A stretch of 64,000 bases of DNA from Microvirga calopogonii. Its GTDB lineage: Bacteria; Pseudomonadota; Alphaproteobacteria; Rhizobiales; Beijerinckiaceae. The translations under genes were made by a program, and so were the position numbers. The notes beneath the pieces are model-generated. The model was not told the DNA's origin, ran no database searches, and was given only the letters and a program-made list of their open reading frames with translations. Location of the stretch: positions 1-64,000 of the forward strand of contig NZ_QDGA01000023.1 in the NCBI RefSeq assembly GCF_003347665.1, read 5' to 3'. Each line of letters starts with the position of its first letter. The first letter of the stretch is position 1. This document shows positions 1 to 9,484 of this stretch, in pieces.

Positions 1-125
1 CCTGAGGAGCCGCGCCAGCGGCGTCTCGAAGGAGGCTCCAGCGCGCACGGGAGACGCCCTCGTGCCCGGACAGCGTCCGGGACCTCGAGACGGTCACTGA
101 CATGACCTCCTCAGGATGAGGGCTG
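1..125. repeat. Hyphomicrobiales-type intergenic palindromic repeat (partial)
   Basis: The left edge opens with CCTGAGGAGCCGCGCCAGCGG followed by GTCTCGAAGGA, and a matching inverted end, TCCTCAGGATGAGG, lies near 108-121. GC-rich short repeats with this CCTGAGGAG/GTCTCGAAGGA signature are common between genes in Methylobacterium, Bradyrhizobium and relatives (from memory, not searched). The element is cut by the window edge. No coding signal is seen in it. Confidence 0.5.
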
Positions 126-147
126 TAGGGGTGACACGACAGACCGG

Positions 148-200
148 GATGGCCGGGACTGATCCCCGGATCAAGTCCGGGGACGGCCATGACGTGGAGG
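148..200. repeat. Second intergenic inverted repeat
   Basis: The stretch contains CCCCGGA-TCAAG-TCCGGGG flanked by GGCCGGGACT and GGCCATGACG. Such 'GATCCCCGGATCAAGTCCGGGG' hairpins recur between genes in many alphaproteobacteria. It may act as a transcript end or mRNA stabiliser for the gene ending at 265, but no T-run follows. The rest of 1-264 shows no gene. Confidence 0.45.
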
Positions 201-264
201 GGCGGCATTGAGGCGCTCATCCCCTCTCTCGTGGAAGAGAGGGGCAGGGTGAGAGCGAGCCGGA

Positions 265-1608
265 TCAAAGCCCGAACGGGTAGGTCTCCGGCATCCCCTG
301 CCCGTGGGCGTGGGTGAGTGGCGTGACGGCCCTGGTCTCCTCGAACCAGACGAAGGCGTCGAATTGCTCGGCCAAGACCGCCTCGAAGTAATGGCTGTAG
401 AGTTCCGTCTCCGGGCGGTAGACGACGCCGATGGCCCGCTCCAGCCGAGGACGAGACAGAATCGCCGTGAGCTCGGCTTGGCCGTTCTCGCGCCAGTCGG
501 TCAGGAAGCTTCCAAGCCCTGTCTCCCGGAAGATGCGCTCGTGGCTGTCGGGCCGTGCGGGCCGCACGGTATTGACCTGCATGGGCTCGTCCCAGTCGTC
601 GGCGGCTGCCACCGTGCCTCGGTCGGTCCCGAAGCCGACGAGGACGGCCTCGTTGTGGTAGGCCTTGCGGCAAAGCTCGCCGATATTGAACTCGCCCTGC
701 CAGCCCATGGCCGTGGCGTCCGCATTGCCGATATGCGAGTTGTGGGCCCAAACGACCGCCTTGGCGTTGTCACGCCGCGCGAGCAGGCTCTGCAGGGTCT
801 CGAACATGTGCCGGTCGCGCAGGTTCCAGGATTCCGTCGCGCCTTCGTACATGATCCGGTAGTAATGCTCGGCTGCGTGGACGATCTTGGCGTTCTGCAC
901 CGCATCGAAAAATCCCTCGCCGCCATCGGCTTGGAGATAGTCCATGCGTTTGTCGAGAATGTCCTGCAGTTGGCGGAGCAGTGCCTCGTCGCAGGGCTTC
1001 TTCTGTCCGGTCAGCACGGCGCGGCCGTAACGGGCAGGGTCGGATTGCCACGGACTGAGGCAGCCGTAGCGAGCCCTCGCCTCCCGGGCCTCTTCCGGAT
1101 CGACCTTGTCGAGATAATCGAGTACGGAACGGATCGACGTGTTCAGGCTGTAGACGTCGAGCCCGCGGAACTCGACACGCTCATCCTCCGCCCGCTCCTT
1201 GTTGAAATCGCGCATCCAGTTGACGAAGTCGTAGACCTCCTCGTTGCGCCACATCCATGTGGGAAACCGCTGGAAGGCCGTATCATCACCGTCGGCAACT
1301 GGGCGGTGGCGCACATAAGCGTCGATGCGCGCCGCGTCCGGCCAATCGGCCTCGACGGCGACGATGGTAAAGCCGTGCTGCTCGATCAGGCGTTTCGTGA
1401 TCGCGGCACGAGCTAGGTAGAATTCCGACGTGCCGTGGGTCGCCTCGCCCAGGAGCACGACCTTGGCGTCGGAGAAGCGGTCGAACATGGCGCCGAAGGC
1501 TTCGCCGTCATCGAGATTCGGAAGCGCCTCGCCGTGATCCCTGACCACCGCGACCGCCTCATGAATCGAGCGCTCGGATTCGGGTTCCCTGAAAGAGAGA
1601 CGGGCCAT
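265..1608 (-). CDS. Erythromycin esterase-like family protein
   Basis: A 447-residue protein of the erythromycin esterase/succinoglycan-biosynthesis (EreA/EreB/YbfO-like) superfamily. The diagnostic N-terminal motif GEATHGTSEFY is at about residues 54-64, with E55, H58 and E62 as the expected active-site residues, and a second histidine cluster (AHNSHIGNA) lies in the C-terminal half. There is no signal peptide, so it is probably cytoplasmic. The start at 1608 is chosen because GAGG lies just upstream and the upstream in-frame extension is low-complexity and unlike the family. True macrolide esterases are only one branch; the substrate here is unknown, and I would not call it a resistance gene from sequence alone. 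Confidence 0.85.
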   Translation of the reverse strand: MARLSFREPESERSIHEAVAVVRDHGEALPNLDDGEAFGAMFDRFSDAKVVLLGEATHGTSEFYLARAAITKRLIEQHGFTIVAVEADWPDAARIDAYVRHRPVADGDDTAFQRFPTWMWRNEEVYDFVNWMRDFNKERAEDERVEFRGLDVYSLNTSIRSVLDYLDKVDPEEAREARARYGCLSPWQSDPARYGRAVLTGQKKPCDEALLRQLQDILDKRMDYLQADGGEGFFDAVQNAKIVHAAEHYYRIMYEGATESWNLRDRHMFETLQSLLARRDNAKAVVWAHNSHIGNADATAMGWQGEFNIGELCRKAYHNEAVLVGFGTDRGTVAAADDWDEPMQVNTVRPARPDSHERIFRETGLGSFLTDWRENGQAELTAILSRPRLERAIGVVYRPETELYSHYFEAVLAEQFDAFVWFEETRAVTPLTHAHGQGMPETYPFGL

Positions 1609-1960
1609 GACATACCTCACGCTATTGCCGCCGACGTGCCGGACCCGAGCCGCATCCACTGGACCAGGATCAGCTCTCTCTTCGAATTTCGTCCCCTGTT
1701 GAGGGCGAACCAGATTTACCACGCACGGGTGGTGTTTAACGACGGCGCGAGGGACGCGGTTCCTTTCGTGTGGTTGTCTGTGAACAAGAGCTGCGCCTCT
1801 CATTCAACTCTGACGAGGTGAAGCGGGAGCGCTCAACCGGCTCAGATCCGGCTGCGACTGCCGACGCTTTTTTTCTTTGCCGCTTCAGTCCTGTCCTGGG
1901 CCCAACTTCGGCATGACGGAACTGGAACGCCATCCTTGGAAGCGTCACATTCCACACAAC
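1609..1960. other. Intergenic region without a recognisable gene
   Basis: The stretch between the esterase start and the terminator of the RTX gene holds the presumed promoter of the esterase gene (minus strand). An open frame that continues from the RTX gene across this stretch is an artefact of a frameshift (see the RTX gene). I see no other coding signal. Confidence 0.5.
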
Positions 1961-1995
1961 AAAAGACCCTCTCCGTTCATATGACGGAGAGGGTC
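1961..1995 (-). terminator. Rho-independent terminator of the RTX/cadherin gene
   Basis: A perfect 12-bp stem, GACCCTCTCCGT (1965-1976) and ACGGAGAGGGTC (1984-1995), has a 7-nt loop and is followed on the minus strand by TTTTG. It lies 19 nt beyond the family-typical stop codon at 2014, which supports that stop as the real gene end. Confidence 0.85.
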
Positions 1996-2013
1996 GAGGG
2001 GAAGCTCGTTCAT

Positions 2014-5000
2014 TCAGATGATGTCGAAATCCGAAGCCGTCAGCTTGAGATTCTTCTGGAGGATCCCGATCTGCACCTGGGCTGCAGCGCCAGTCCCGTC
2101 CTTCGTAGGACAGAATCCCGGTTTTCTTGTCGTAGATGATCCGGTCCGACGCATCGTGGGCGACCTTGCCCGTGTAGAATGCCGCAGCCTTCAGCTTGCC
2201 GGGATGATCCTCCGTGCCCTTCCCGGCCTTGAAGTACTTGTCATCCAGCCAAATCCTGTCTTCCTTCGGCTTGAAATCGGCGAGTTTCTTGATGTTGGAG
2301 AAGGTCGGCTTCGCATTGAAGACGAACACGTCCTTGCCGGATCCGCCTGTGAGGACATCTCTCCCGCCGGCGCTCATAATGGTGTCGTCGCCGTCACCGC
2401 CCTGGATGGTATCGTTGTAATTCTCGGACCTGATGACGTCCCCAGACGATTTGGCGGCAATTCTCTCGTTCTTGATGTTGTTCACCGCGATCGTGAAGAC
2501 CTTATCGAAGGACAGCCCGCCCTGGTCGGTCACGCGCAGCGTCACCTGGTGTGAGGTCTTGGTTTCGTAATCGATATTCGCGTTGGCGCGTACCTGGAGC
2601 TGGTTACCGACCACCTGGAACTTGGCGTCCGGATCGCTCACGAGCGCATAGGTGAAGGTGCTGCCCGCGTCGGGATCGGTGGCACCAAGCGTGCCGACCA
2701 CCGCTCCGGCAAGGCTGTTCTCGTTGATGCGCGTTCCGGAAAGCGTAAGGCTGGCCGGCGCTTCATTGACGTTGTCTACGGCAATGGTGAGAACCTTGTC
2801 GAACGATAGTCCGCCTTGGTCGGTTACGCGAACGGTGACTTGATGAGCGGTCTTGGCCTCGTAATTCAAGCTGGCGCCGTTTCGCACCTGGAGCTGGTTG
2901 CCGACGACCTGGAACTTTGCATCCGGATCGCTCACGAGGGCGTAGGTGTAGGTTCCGTTCGCATCCGGATCCAACGCCCCGAGCAGCCCTACCGTTGTAG
3001 CGCCCGCGCTGTTTTCGTCGACACTGGATTTGGACAGGGTGACGCCGGTCGGAGCCTCGTTCACGTTGTTGAGCGTGATCGTGAAGGTTTTCTCGTAGCT
3101 GAGATTCGACTGATCCGTGACGCGGATCCGAACGTCGTGCGAGGTCTTGGCCTCGTAATCGAGAACCGCGCCGCTGCGGACCCGAAGCTCGTTGCCGACC
3201 ACCTGGAACTTGCTGTCGGGATCGCTCACGACAGCGTAGGTAAACGTGTCGCCAGGAGTGTCCGTGGCGCTCAGAAGCCCGACGAGGGGGGCATTCTCAT
3301 TCACGCTCGTTGCCGAAAGAGCGATGTCGGTCGGCGCCTGTGTGCCCGTCCCCTCCGGTTCGATGTTGTTGACGGCGATGGTGAAGGTCTGGTCCTTGTA
3401 GAGCCCACCCTGATCGGTCACCCGAACGGTGACCTGATGGGAGGTCTGCGTCTCGTAATCCAACGTTGCGCCGGTCCGCAGGCGAAGCTCGTTGCCCACA
3501 ATCGCGAACTTGCTGTCGGGATCGTCGATGATCGTGTAGCTCAGGGCGCTGCCCGCATCGGGATCCGTTCCGGTCAGCACACCGATGGAAGAGCCGCCCG
3601 TCCTGTTCTCGTCGATGCTGGCATTGGACAACGTCAGGTTTGTCGGCGTTTCGTTGACGTTGTTGACGACGACCGTGAAGGTCTGGTCCTTGTAGAGCCC
3701 GCCTTGGTCGGTCACCCGGACGGTAACCTGATGTGAAGCCTTCCCCTCGTAGTCCAGCGTTGCGCCGCTTCGTACCTGAAGCTGGTTGTTGAGGATCTGA
3801 AACTTGCCGTCCGGATCGCTCAGGATCGAATAGGTCAAGACGCTGCCGGCATCGGGGTCGGTGCCGACGAGTGTCCCGATGGCGGCGCCACCGGTCCGAT
3901 TTTCGTCGATGCTGGCGCTCGACAGGGTCAGGCTTGTCGGAGCCTCGTTGATGTTGTTCACGACAATCGTGAAGGTCTCGTCATAGGTCAGGTTCCCCTG
4001 ATCCGTGACCCGGATCGTCACCTGATGCGAGCCCTTGGATTCGAAATCGAGCGTTGCTCCAGCCCTGACCTGAAGTTCGTTGTTCAGGATCTGGAACTTG
4101 CTGTCCGGGTCATCGACGATCGTGTAGGTGAATGTGCTGCCCGCTGTATCCGTAGCGCTCAGGGTGCCGATGGCATATCCGCCAGCCCGCGTTTCGTCCA
4201 CGGACGTGGCCGACAGTGAAATATCGGTCGGAGCCGTGTTCGGATCGGTCGTTCCGGTGAGTGAAATCGTCTGGTCGGCGAATTGGGCGAACTGGACGTT
4301 GCGAAGCGTATCGACCCCGTCCTTGCCGGCGCGGGTATCCGTCACGGTGATGCTGCCGTCGCCGTTGACCACGAGCGTGTAGTTCGACCGGTTGCCTGAG
4401 AAAACGGCTGTGTTCGTGCCCGTTCCGCCGTCGAGGGTGTCGTTGCCCCACACGCCGGTCAGGGTGTCGTTCTCCGACCCGCCGTTCAGTACGTCATCGC
4501 CAGCACCACCCCACAGGACGTCATTGCCCGCCGATCCATTGAGGGTGTCATGGTTGTAGCCGCCATCCAATTTGTCTGCAGCAGAGGTGCCATTCCAAGT
4601 AAGGCCGGTCACATGCGCCGGGCTGCTGTAGCCGGCTGTAATCACGGCATTTGCCGGCTTGTTCTGCGGCGTGTAGTCGATCGTCTGGACCCCGTGAGCC
4701 TCAGGGTTTTCGAAGGGATGATAACTCCAAAGAAAAGCGCCATCGAGCCACTGGCCGCTGTAGTTCTTCATCACATGGTACAGAGCCTGATAGGCGTCCT
4801 GCTGTTCCTGGTAATCGACTGTGCCGCTGCCGGCCCAGAGACCGGGATCCTTGTTCGCCCCGTCCATGCTGCGGTAGCCGACCTCCGTGAAGAGCACCTG
4901 CTTTCCATACTGCTCCGCAAGCGACTTATAATAGTTGATCGCCGATTTGCCCTGATAGAGCGTGTCGCGGATCCAGCTATTGGCATGCGGCAGAATCCAG

Positions 5001-5680
5001 GCATCGATCATCTGGGCGACTGTCGGGGTGTTGCTGGTGGTGAGCGGAAGATAAGCGTCGACGCCGATGAAATCGACGCGATCCCAGAAGCTGACCTTCG
5101 TCACCTCGTCATAGGTGGCTGCATAGGTGATCTTGCCACCGTAGACGGCGCGGATTGAATCGATGAGCTCCACCCACTTGTCGCGATAGGTCGTGGTGCC
5201 GTTGCCGCCTTGGGCGGTCGGGATGATCCCGGGGCCGCTCAGACTCTTCATCTCTGTTCCGATGCAAAGGATCGGCGCGCCCGTCTCCTGCGCAAGCTGA
5301 GCGTATTGCAGCATCATCGCTTTGTAGTTCTGGAACCACAGCGGGATGTTCGTCGGCTGGATCTCCGCACGCCACGCATAGTCCTTGGACTCGACGTGCG
5401 GCTTCAGCATTACGTTCATGCCGCGAGAGGTCACGTCCAGCATCGCCGCCCGGGTCTGTGCGATGGTCTCGCTTTTGAACTGGCTCGTATCGGCCAGCCC
5501 CATCGTGTTGCCGTACTTGTTCTCCATGTAAAACGACGGGATGATCGCAACCGAACTCGCGCCGGTGTTGCGGATCTGGTCGAATGCCACGTCGGCCGTC
5601 GCGGTGCCCCAGTTGCCGCCCCAGTAGGATGGCAGGCTGATCCCCTCATAGGTAAGAATTTGATCCCCGGACATCGGCAT
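2014..5680 (-). CDS. Secreted GH113-like glycosidase with cadherin-like and RTX repeats; apparent frameshift near the C-terminus
   Basis: A large exported protein. Residues 1-350 form a TIM-barrel glycoside hydrolase domain resembling GH113-type beta-mannanases, with GTEM (E143, likely acid/base) and FTEVGY (E266, likely nucleophile). Residues about 365-430 are glycine/aspartate RTX calcium repeats, about 485-1090 are six tandem cadherin-like repeats of about 100 residues (each with DEN or similar, then DYE-K-SHQVTVRVTDQGGL), and a last RTX block with a serralysin-type C-terminal module follows. There is no Sec signal, as expected for type I secretion by a C-terminal signal. The start at 5680 has AGGAGGG 7 nt upstream. 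Around 2093-2105 one extra base shifts the frame: read one frame over, the sequence ends in the family-typical 'GTGAAAQVQ...TASDFDII' at 2014 (about 1221 residues); read straight on, it runs to 1736 with an unrelated tail. The shift may be a sequencing error or a real mutation that removes the secretion signal. Confidence 0.8.
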
Positions 5681-5718
5681 GGTTCAACCCTCCTATGGCA
5701 CCTTCTATTACGTTACAA

Positions 5719-5734
5719 CATTGCTATAACAATG
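5719..5734. promoter_or_regulatory. Inverted repeat upstream of the RTX gene
   Basis: CATTG-CTATAA-CAATG lies about 40 nt before the RTX gene start, in a locally AT-rich patch. On the minus strand it reads GTTATAGC, which could double as a -10 element. It is a candidate operator; no cognate regulator gene is adjacent. Confidence 0.3.
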
Positions 5735-5847
5735 CAAGAGACGGTTTTTGGAGAAACTCCTCTCTTGCCGCGACAACACGTCCCTTATGCGAGCCTTGGG
5801 CTCCTGAGACGGCATGGACCAAGGCCCGCAGGCTCGGGCAGCGGATT

Positions 5848-7596
5848 TCAGGAAGTGCTTCCCATGAGTGCGCTATAGGCCTCCTCGGCTGCGATGACGG
5901 TGGCCATCTGGACCGTATGGGCGAAGCGGTAAGCCTCGCCGTAGATCGTCTCGTCCGGGAACTCCGTGATGAGGGTCAGCGGCGAGGGATGACGCTCATC
6001 GGCCGTGATCAGGCAGGGAATGTCGTTGATGATCTCGTACGGCGTCCCGCCGGAATGGATCGCGCAGATCTCGACTTGGCGGCGGTTGAACTCGGCCAGT
6101 CCCGGCACCGCCGAGAGGCCCGTCGTCACGGCTTCGACCAGGGTTCGGGCCGTCTCGCCCCATGAGGGATGATGCCTCATGACCAGGAAGAAACCCTTCG
6201 GGATCGACCAGAGCTCGAAGCCGCGCGGCAGATAGCCGGTAAACGGCCTCGTCCATTCGTGGGCCGGGTAGCCGTGGAAGTTGAGGTGCAGCTGAGCGCC
6301 GGAGAGTTCCAGCGCCTGGTTGCGCGCGCCGATCTCGTAGAGCGGCTCCTTGCGCCCGTATTCCAGATCGCAGCCGAGCGAGGTGTAGCGCGCCGCATGA
6401 TGCATATGGCGCGGATTACTCTCGCACAGCCGCCCATGAAGGGCATAACCATCGGGATTCTCGACCGGAACATAAGCGACGTTGGTCTCGGGATTGGCCA
6501 GCAGACGGCGCACGGCTCGCAACGTTCCCACGGGAGCCGAGGTCTCGTTGGCATGCTGTCCGCTGGTGACGAGGACGGCCGGACGGGAGCCCGCACGGTA
6601 AATGCCTCGCACCGGACGTCCCTCCCGGGAGATCCCTTCAAAGGTTTCGCCGGGAAACGCCGCGAGTTCGCGATAGATCTGCTCGAGCCCAGGCGCGGCA
6701 TCGGCCGTCTCGATGTCCTGCTCCGGTCTCGCCGGGTTTTGGGGCGGCCCGAAGGAGCGCAGCGTCACGCGGACATGCGCATCGCCGTCCCCGGCGCGGA
6801 TATCGGGCACGATCTGGCCCGGCTGCACGCTGCGGTCCTCCGGCGGACGGCCCGACTTGCGCTTGAAGAACTCGAGCAGGGAGAAATAGAAGTCCTCGTG
6901 CAGCGCCTCGCGCGTGCTCATCACCTCGTCGCCGTAATCGAGCGGGCGCTCGATGCCGGGGATCGTCACGTCGATGGCGATGGTCTCCGCATAGGGCTCC
7001 GTGTCGGGCCAGTCATGGGCTGCGGCGGCTGCCATTACCTTGTGGAAGACCTGCTCGATCTCGGTCTCAAGCGGCTCGTCGAGGTCCGGCGCAGCATCCG
7101 GCCGCCCGGCGACCTTCAACCACCCGGTCGGCGTGAGGTCGACCTGATCGAGATGGTTGGGGCGCAGGCGGTTCGGCGCGAAGACCGCATGCTCCGCCAC
7201 ACGTCCGTCCTTGTCTTCGAGCGTGACACGATAGGTCAGATCGGCAACACCGGGTTCGAAGATGGTCTCGATGCCGTCAAGCAGGGCCGCCAGAGGATAA
7301 GCCTCCGAGAGGAAGCGGAGACGGTCGGCCTCCTCGTGCACCGGGTAGCGCACGGTGACGCGCCTCAGATTGCCGGTATCGAATTCTTCGAGGAAGGCAT
7401 GGACGAGCGGCTTGTAGGCACTGCGCAGCCGTGCCCTGACGCCCGCTTCCGCCAGCACGGCTTCCGCCGCGCGCCGCGCCGCCTCGTCCTCGAAAAGCCA
7501 GGCTTCGAGCCGCACGCCGCGATGATCGTTCCTGGCCCATTCACGCAGGAGGGAATCGAGAGTGCGCGAGATACGCTCGTCGAGCAAAATCGTCAT
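5848..7596 (-). CDS. M14-family zinc carboxypeptidase-like protein
   Basis: A 582-residue protein. The C-terminal half carries M14 features: GQHANETS with the HxxE zinc pair (H348, E351), VENPDGY, a later histidine in LHLNFHGY (H437) as likely third ligand, and a probable catalytic glutamate in LITEFPDE near the end. The first 300 residues are not a domain I recognise. No signal peptide is seen, so it probably acts in the cytoplasm on imported peptides. The start at 7596 overlaps the upstream permease stop (ATGA), indicating translational coupling, and AGGACA lies upstream. It is the last gene of a peptide ABC transporter operon, which suggests hydrolysis or trimming of the transported substrate. 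Confidence 0.8.
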   Translation of the reverse strand: MTILLDERISRTLDSLLREWARNDHRGVRLEAWLFEDEAARRAAEAVLAEAGVRARLRSAYKPLVHAFLEEFDTGNLRRVTVRYPVHEEADRLRFLSEAYPLAALLDGIETIFEPGVADLTYRVTLEDKDGRVAEHAVFAPNRLRPNHLDQVDLTPTGWLKVAGRPDAAPDLDEPLETEIEQVFHKVMAAAAAHDWPDTEPYAETIAIDVTIPGIERPLDYGDEVMSTREALHEDFYFSLLEFFKRKSGRPPEDRSVQPGQIVPDIRAGDGDAHVRVTLRSFGPPQNPARPEQDIETADAAPGLEQIYRELAAFPGETFEGISREGRPVRGIYRAGSRPAVLVTSGQHANETSAPVGTLRAVRRLLANPETNVAYVPVENPDGYALHGRLCESNPRHMHHAARYTSLGCDLEYGRKEPLYEIGARNQALELSGAQLHLNFHGYPAHEWTRPFTGYLPRGFELWSIPKGFFLVMRHHPSWGETARTLVEAVTTGLSAVPGLAEFNRRQVEICAIHSGGTPYEIINDIPCLITADERHPSPLTLITEFPDETIYGEAYRFAHTVQMATVIAAEEAYSALMGSTS

Positions 7597-8450
7597 CGTG
7601 ATGTCTGTCCTGTCGGATCGAGAAGGTCGCGCAGCCAATCACCCAGAAGGTTCAGGCCGAGCACGGTGAACATGATGGCAAGTCCCGGAAACACGCTGAC
7701 CCACCAGGCCGTCTGCAGATAGGTGCGGCCGTCGGCCAGCATGCCGCCCCAGCTTGGGATGAGCGGATCGACGCCGAGGCCGAGGAAGGTAAGACTGCTT
7801 TCGAGGAGGATGTTGTTGGCCACGTTGAGCGTCATCAGGATGACGATGGGGCCGAGCACGTTGGGCAGGATGTGGGTGAAGATGATGCGACCGTTGCCGA
7901 CGCCGATGGCACGGGCCGAGAGGATGAACTCCCGGTCCCGCAGCGCCAGCACGGAGCCGCGCACGAGCCGTGCATATTGCACCCATTGGGCGACGATCAT
8001 GAAGAAGATGATCTTGTCGACGCCGGTGCCGAGAATGGCCAGGAACATGATGGCGAGCAGGATGAAGGGCAGCGCCAGCTGGATGTCGGCGAAGCGCATC
8101 AGCAGAACCTCGGCGATGCCGCGATAATATCCGGCGACGAGACCGACGATGGTACCGACGATGACCGCTCCCACCACCGAGAGAACGCCGACCGTGAGCG
8201 AGATCCGGCCGCCGACGATCACGCGCGCCAGCACGTCGCGGCCGAGCGGGTCCGTGCCGAGGGGATGCGCGAGGTCCTGGAACGGCGGCGTGAGACGGGC
8301 CATGAGATCCATGCTCTCGCCGCCATCCGGGAACAGGAAGCCCGAGAACAGCACGGCCAGGCCCATGCCGGCGGTCAGCAGGAGACCGAGGACGAGCTCG
8401 AACGAGCGGAAGTGCCGGCGCGCCGACGATACAGCCTGAGCGGCAGCCAT
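7593..8450 (-). CDS. dppC: Peptide-type ABC transporter permease (DppC/OppC family)
   Basis: A 285-residue inner-membrane permease. It has an N-terminal transmembrane segment (about 20-40), then HPLGTDPLGRDVLARVIVGGRISL, the hallmark that begins the DppC/OppC transmembrane region, and the EAA loop near SARAIGVGNGRIIFTHILPN. It pairs with the DppB-type permease 5 nt upstream and is followed by the peptidase gene in an ATGA overlap. Substrate is inferred as short peptides or similar family-5 ligands (dipeptides, nickel, opines and glutathione are all possible); the symbol is family-level only. Confidence 0.88.
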   Translation of the reverse strand: MAAAQAVSSARRHFRSFELVLGLLLTAGMGLAVLFSGFLFPDGGESMDLMARLTPPFQDLAHPLGTDPLGRDVLARVIVGGRISLTVGVLSVVGAVIVGTIVGLVAGYYRGIAEVLLMRFADIQLALPFILLAIMFLAILGTGVDKIIFFMIVAQWVQYARLVRGSVLALRDREFILSARAIGVGNGRIIFTHILPNVLGPIVILMTLNVANNILLESSLTFLGLGVDPLIPSWGGMLADGRTYLQTAWWVSVFPGLAIMFTVLGLNLLGDWLRDLLDPTGQTSR

Positions 8451-8455
8451 GGACC

Positions 8456-9376
8456 CTACTCCGTCCGGATGCGCGGGTCGATCAGCCCATAGGCGATATC
8501 GACCAGAAGATTGATGAGAACGATGAAGAGCGCGAGCACCGTGATGGTGCCCTGGAGCACCGGGTAGTCGCGGTTCGAGATGGCGTCGAAGGCGAGCGTG
8601 CCCATGCCGGGCCAGTTGAACACCCGCTCGATGATGACGATGCCGCCGATGAGGCCGCCGAACTGAAGGCCGATATAGGTGACGAGCGGAATGGCCGAGT
8701 TGCGCAGGGCATGCTTGTAGAGGACGATCCGGTCGCGCAGGCCCTTGGACCGGGCCACCATGATGTATTGCTGCGAGAGCGTTTCCAGCATGGAGGTGCG
8801 CACGAGACGAACATTCGTGGCGGTGAGGATGATCGCCATGGTCAAGGCCGGCATGACGAAACTCTCCGGCCCCTCCATGCCGCTCGGCGGCAGCAGACCG
8901 AGCACGATGGAGAACAGGAGCACCATCATGATGGCGAGCCAGAAGTTCGGAAAGGACAGGCCGACGAGCGACAGAATGCGGATCATCTGATCCGGCCAGC
9001 GCCCGCGGTTCACCGCGGCATAGACGCCGAGAGGCACCGACAGGACGATGGAGACGATCAGGGACGTGAACGCCAGCAGGAGGGTGGCCGGCAGCGCATT
9101 GGCGATGAGCATGGAAACGGGCGTGCCGCCCATGAAGCTCTTGCCGAAATCGCCTATTGCCATGCCTTCGAGAAAGTCGAGGTATTGAACGAGGAACGGC
9201 CGCTCGAGGCCGAGCGCCTGCCGAATGTTCTGCAGATCCTGCTCGGTGACGTTGCCGCCGCCCATCAGCATGATCGCGGGATCGCCCGACAGCCTGATCG
9301 CGAAGGAGACGATCAGAGTCACTGCGAGGACCACGAAAACAGCCTGCAACAATCGTTTAAGGATGAAGCCCGCCAT
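8456..9376 (-). CDS. dppB: Peptide-type ABC transporter permease (DppB/OppB family)
   Basis: A 306-residue inner-membrane permease. It starts MAGFILKRLLQAVFVV, typical of DppB, and contains the periplasmic GDFGKSFMGGTPVSMLI region and the cytoplasmic EAA loop (ARSKGLRDRIVLYKHALRN). The start at 9376 has AAGGAC upstream; a longer in-frame extension runs into the intergenic hairpin and is rejected. It is co-transcribed with the binding-protein gene (upstream) and dppC (5 nt downstream). Confidence 0.88.
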   Translation of the reverse strand: MAGFILKRLLQAVFVVLAVTLIVSFAIRLSGDPAIMLMGGGNVTEQDLQNIRQALGLERPFLVQYLDFLEGMAIGDFGKSFMGGTPVSMLIANALPATLLLAFTSLIVSIVLSVPLGVYAAVNRGRWPDQMIRILSLVGLSFPNFWLAIMMVLLFSIVLGLLPPSGMEGPESFVMPALTMAIILTATNVRLVRTSMLETLSQQYIMVARSKGLRDRIVLYKHALRNSAIPLVTYIGLQFGGLIGGIVIIERVFNWPGMGTLAFDAISNRDYPVLQGTITVLALFIVLINLLVDIAYGLIDPRIRTE

Positions 9377-9442
9377 CGGGTGGTCCTTCTTGCACTCGGA
9401 AAAACGGCCCCGCAAACGCGAGGCCTCATCTTGAAACTCAAC

Positions 9443-9478
9443 GCCCCGGACACTCACCGCGAAGGGGATGTCCGGGGC
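9443..9478 (-). promoter_or_regulatory. Intergenic hairpin between binding-protein and permease genes
   Basis: A perfect 10-bp stem, GCCCCGGACA and TGTCCGGGGC with a 16-nt loop, sits just after the binding-protein stop (9485) and before dppB. No clean T-run follows on the minus strand (GCGTTGAG). In such operons a hairpin here usually stabilises the upstream mRNA or partly terminates, giving more binding protein than permease (family knowledge; role inferred). Confidence 0.65.
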
Positions 9479-9484
9479 AACTTT

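Noticed and set aside
265-1608. Macrolide-resistance gene call for the erythromycin esterase-like protein
   Set aside because: Only the superfamily motif is seen; chromosomal members are often not resistance enzymes and no mobile context is present.
1736-2013. C-terminal extension of the RTX gene frame
   Set aside because: It follows a one-base frameshift, crosses a perfect terminator and has no resemblance to the family's C-terminus.
2460-4260. Tandem 300-bp near-repeats that could look like an unstable DNA repeat array
   Set aside because: They are the cadherin-like repeats of the secreted protein; the similarity is at protein level and in frame.
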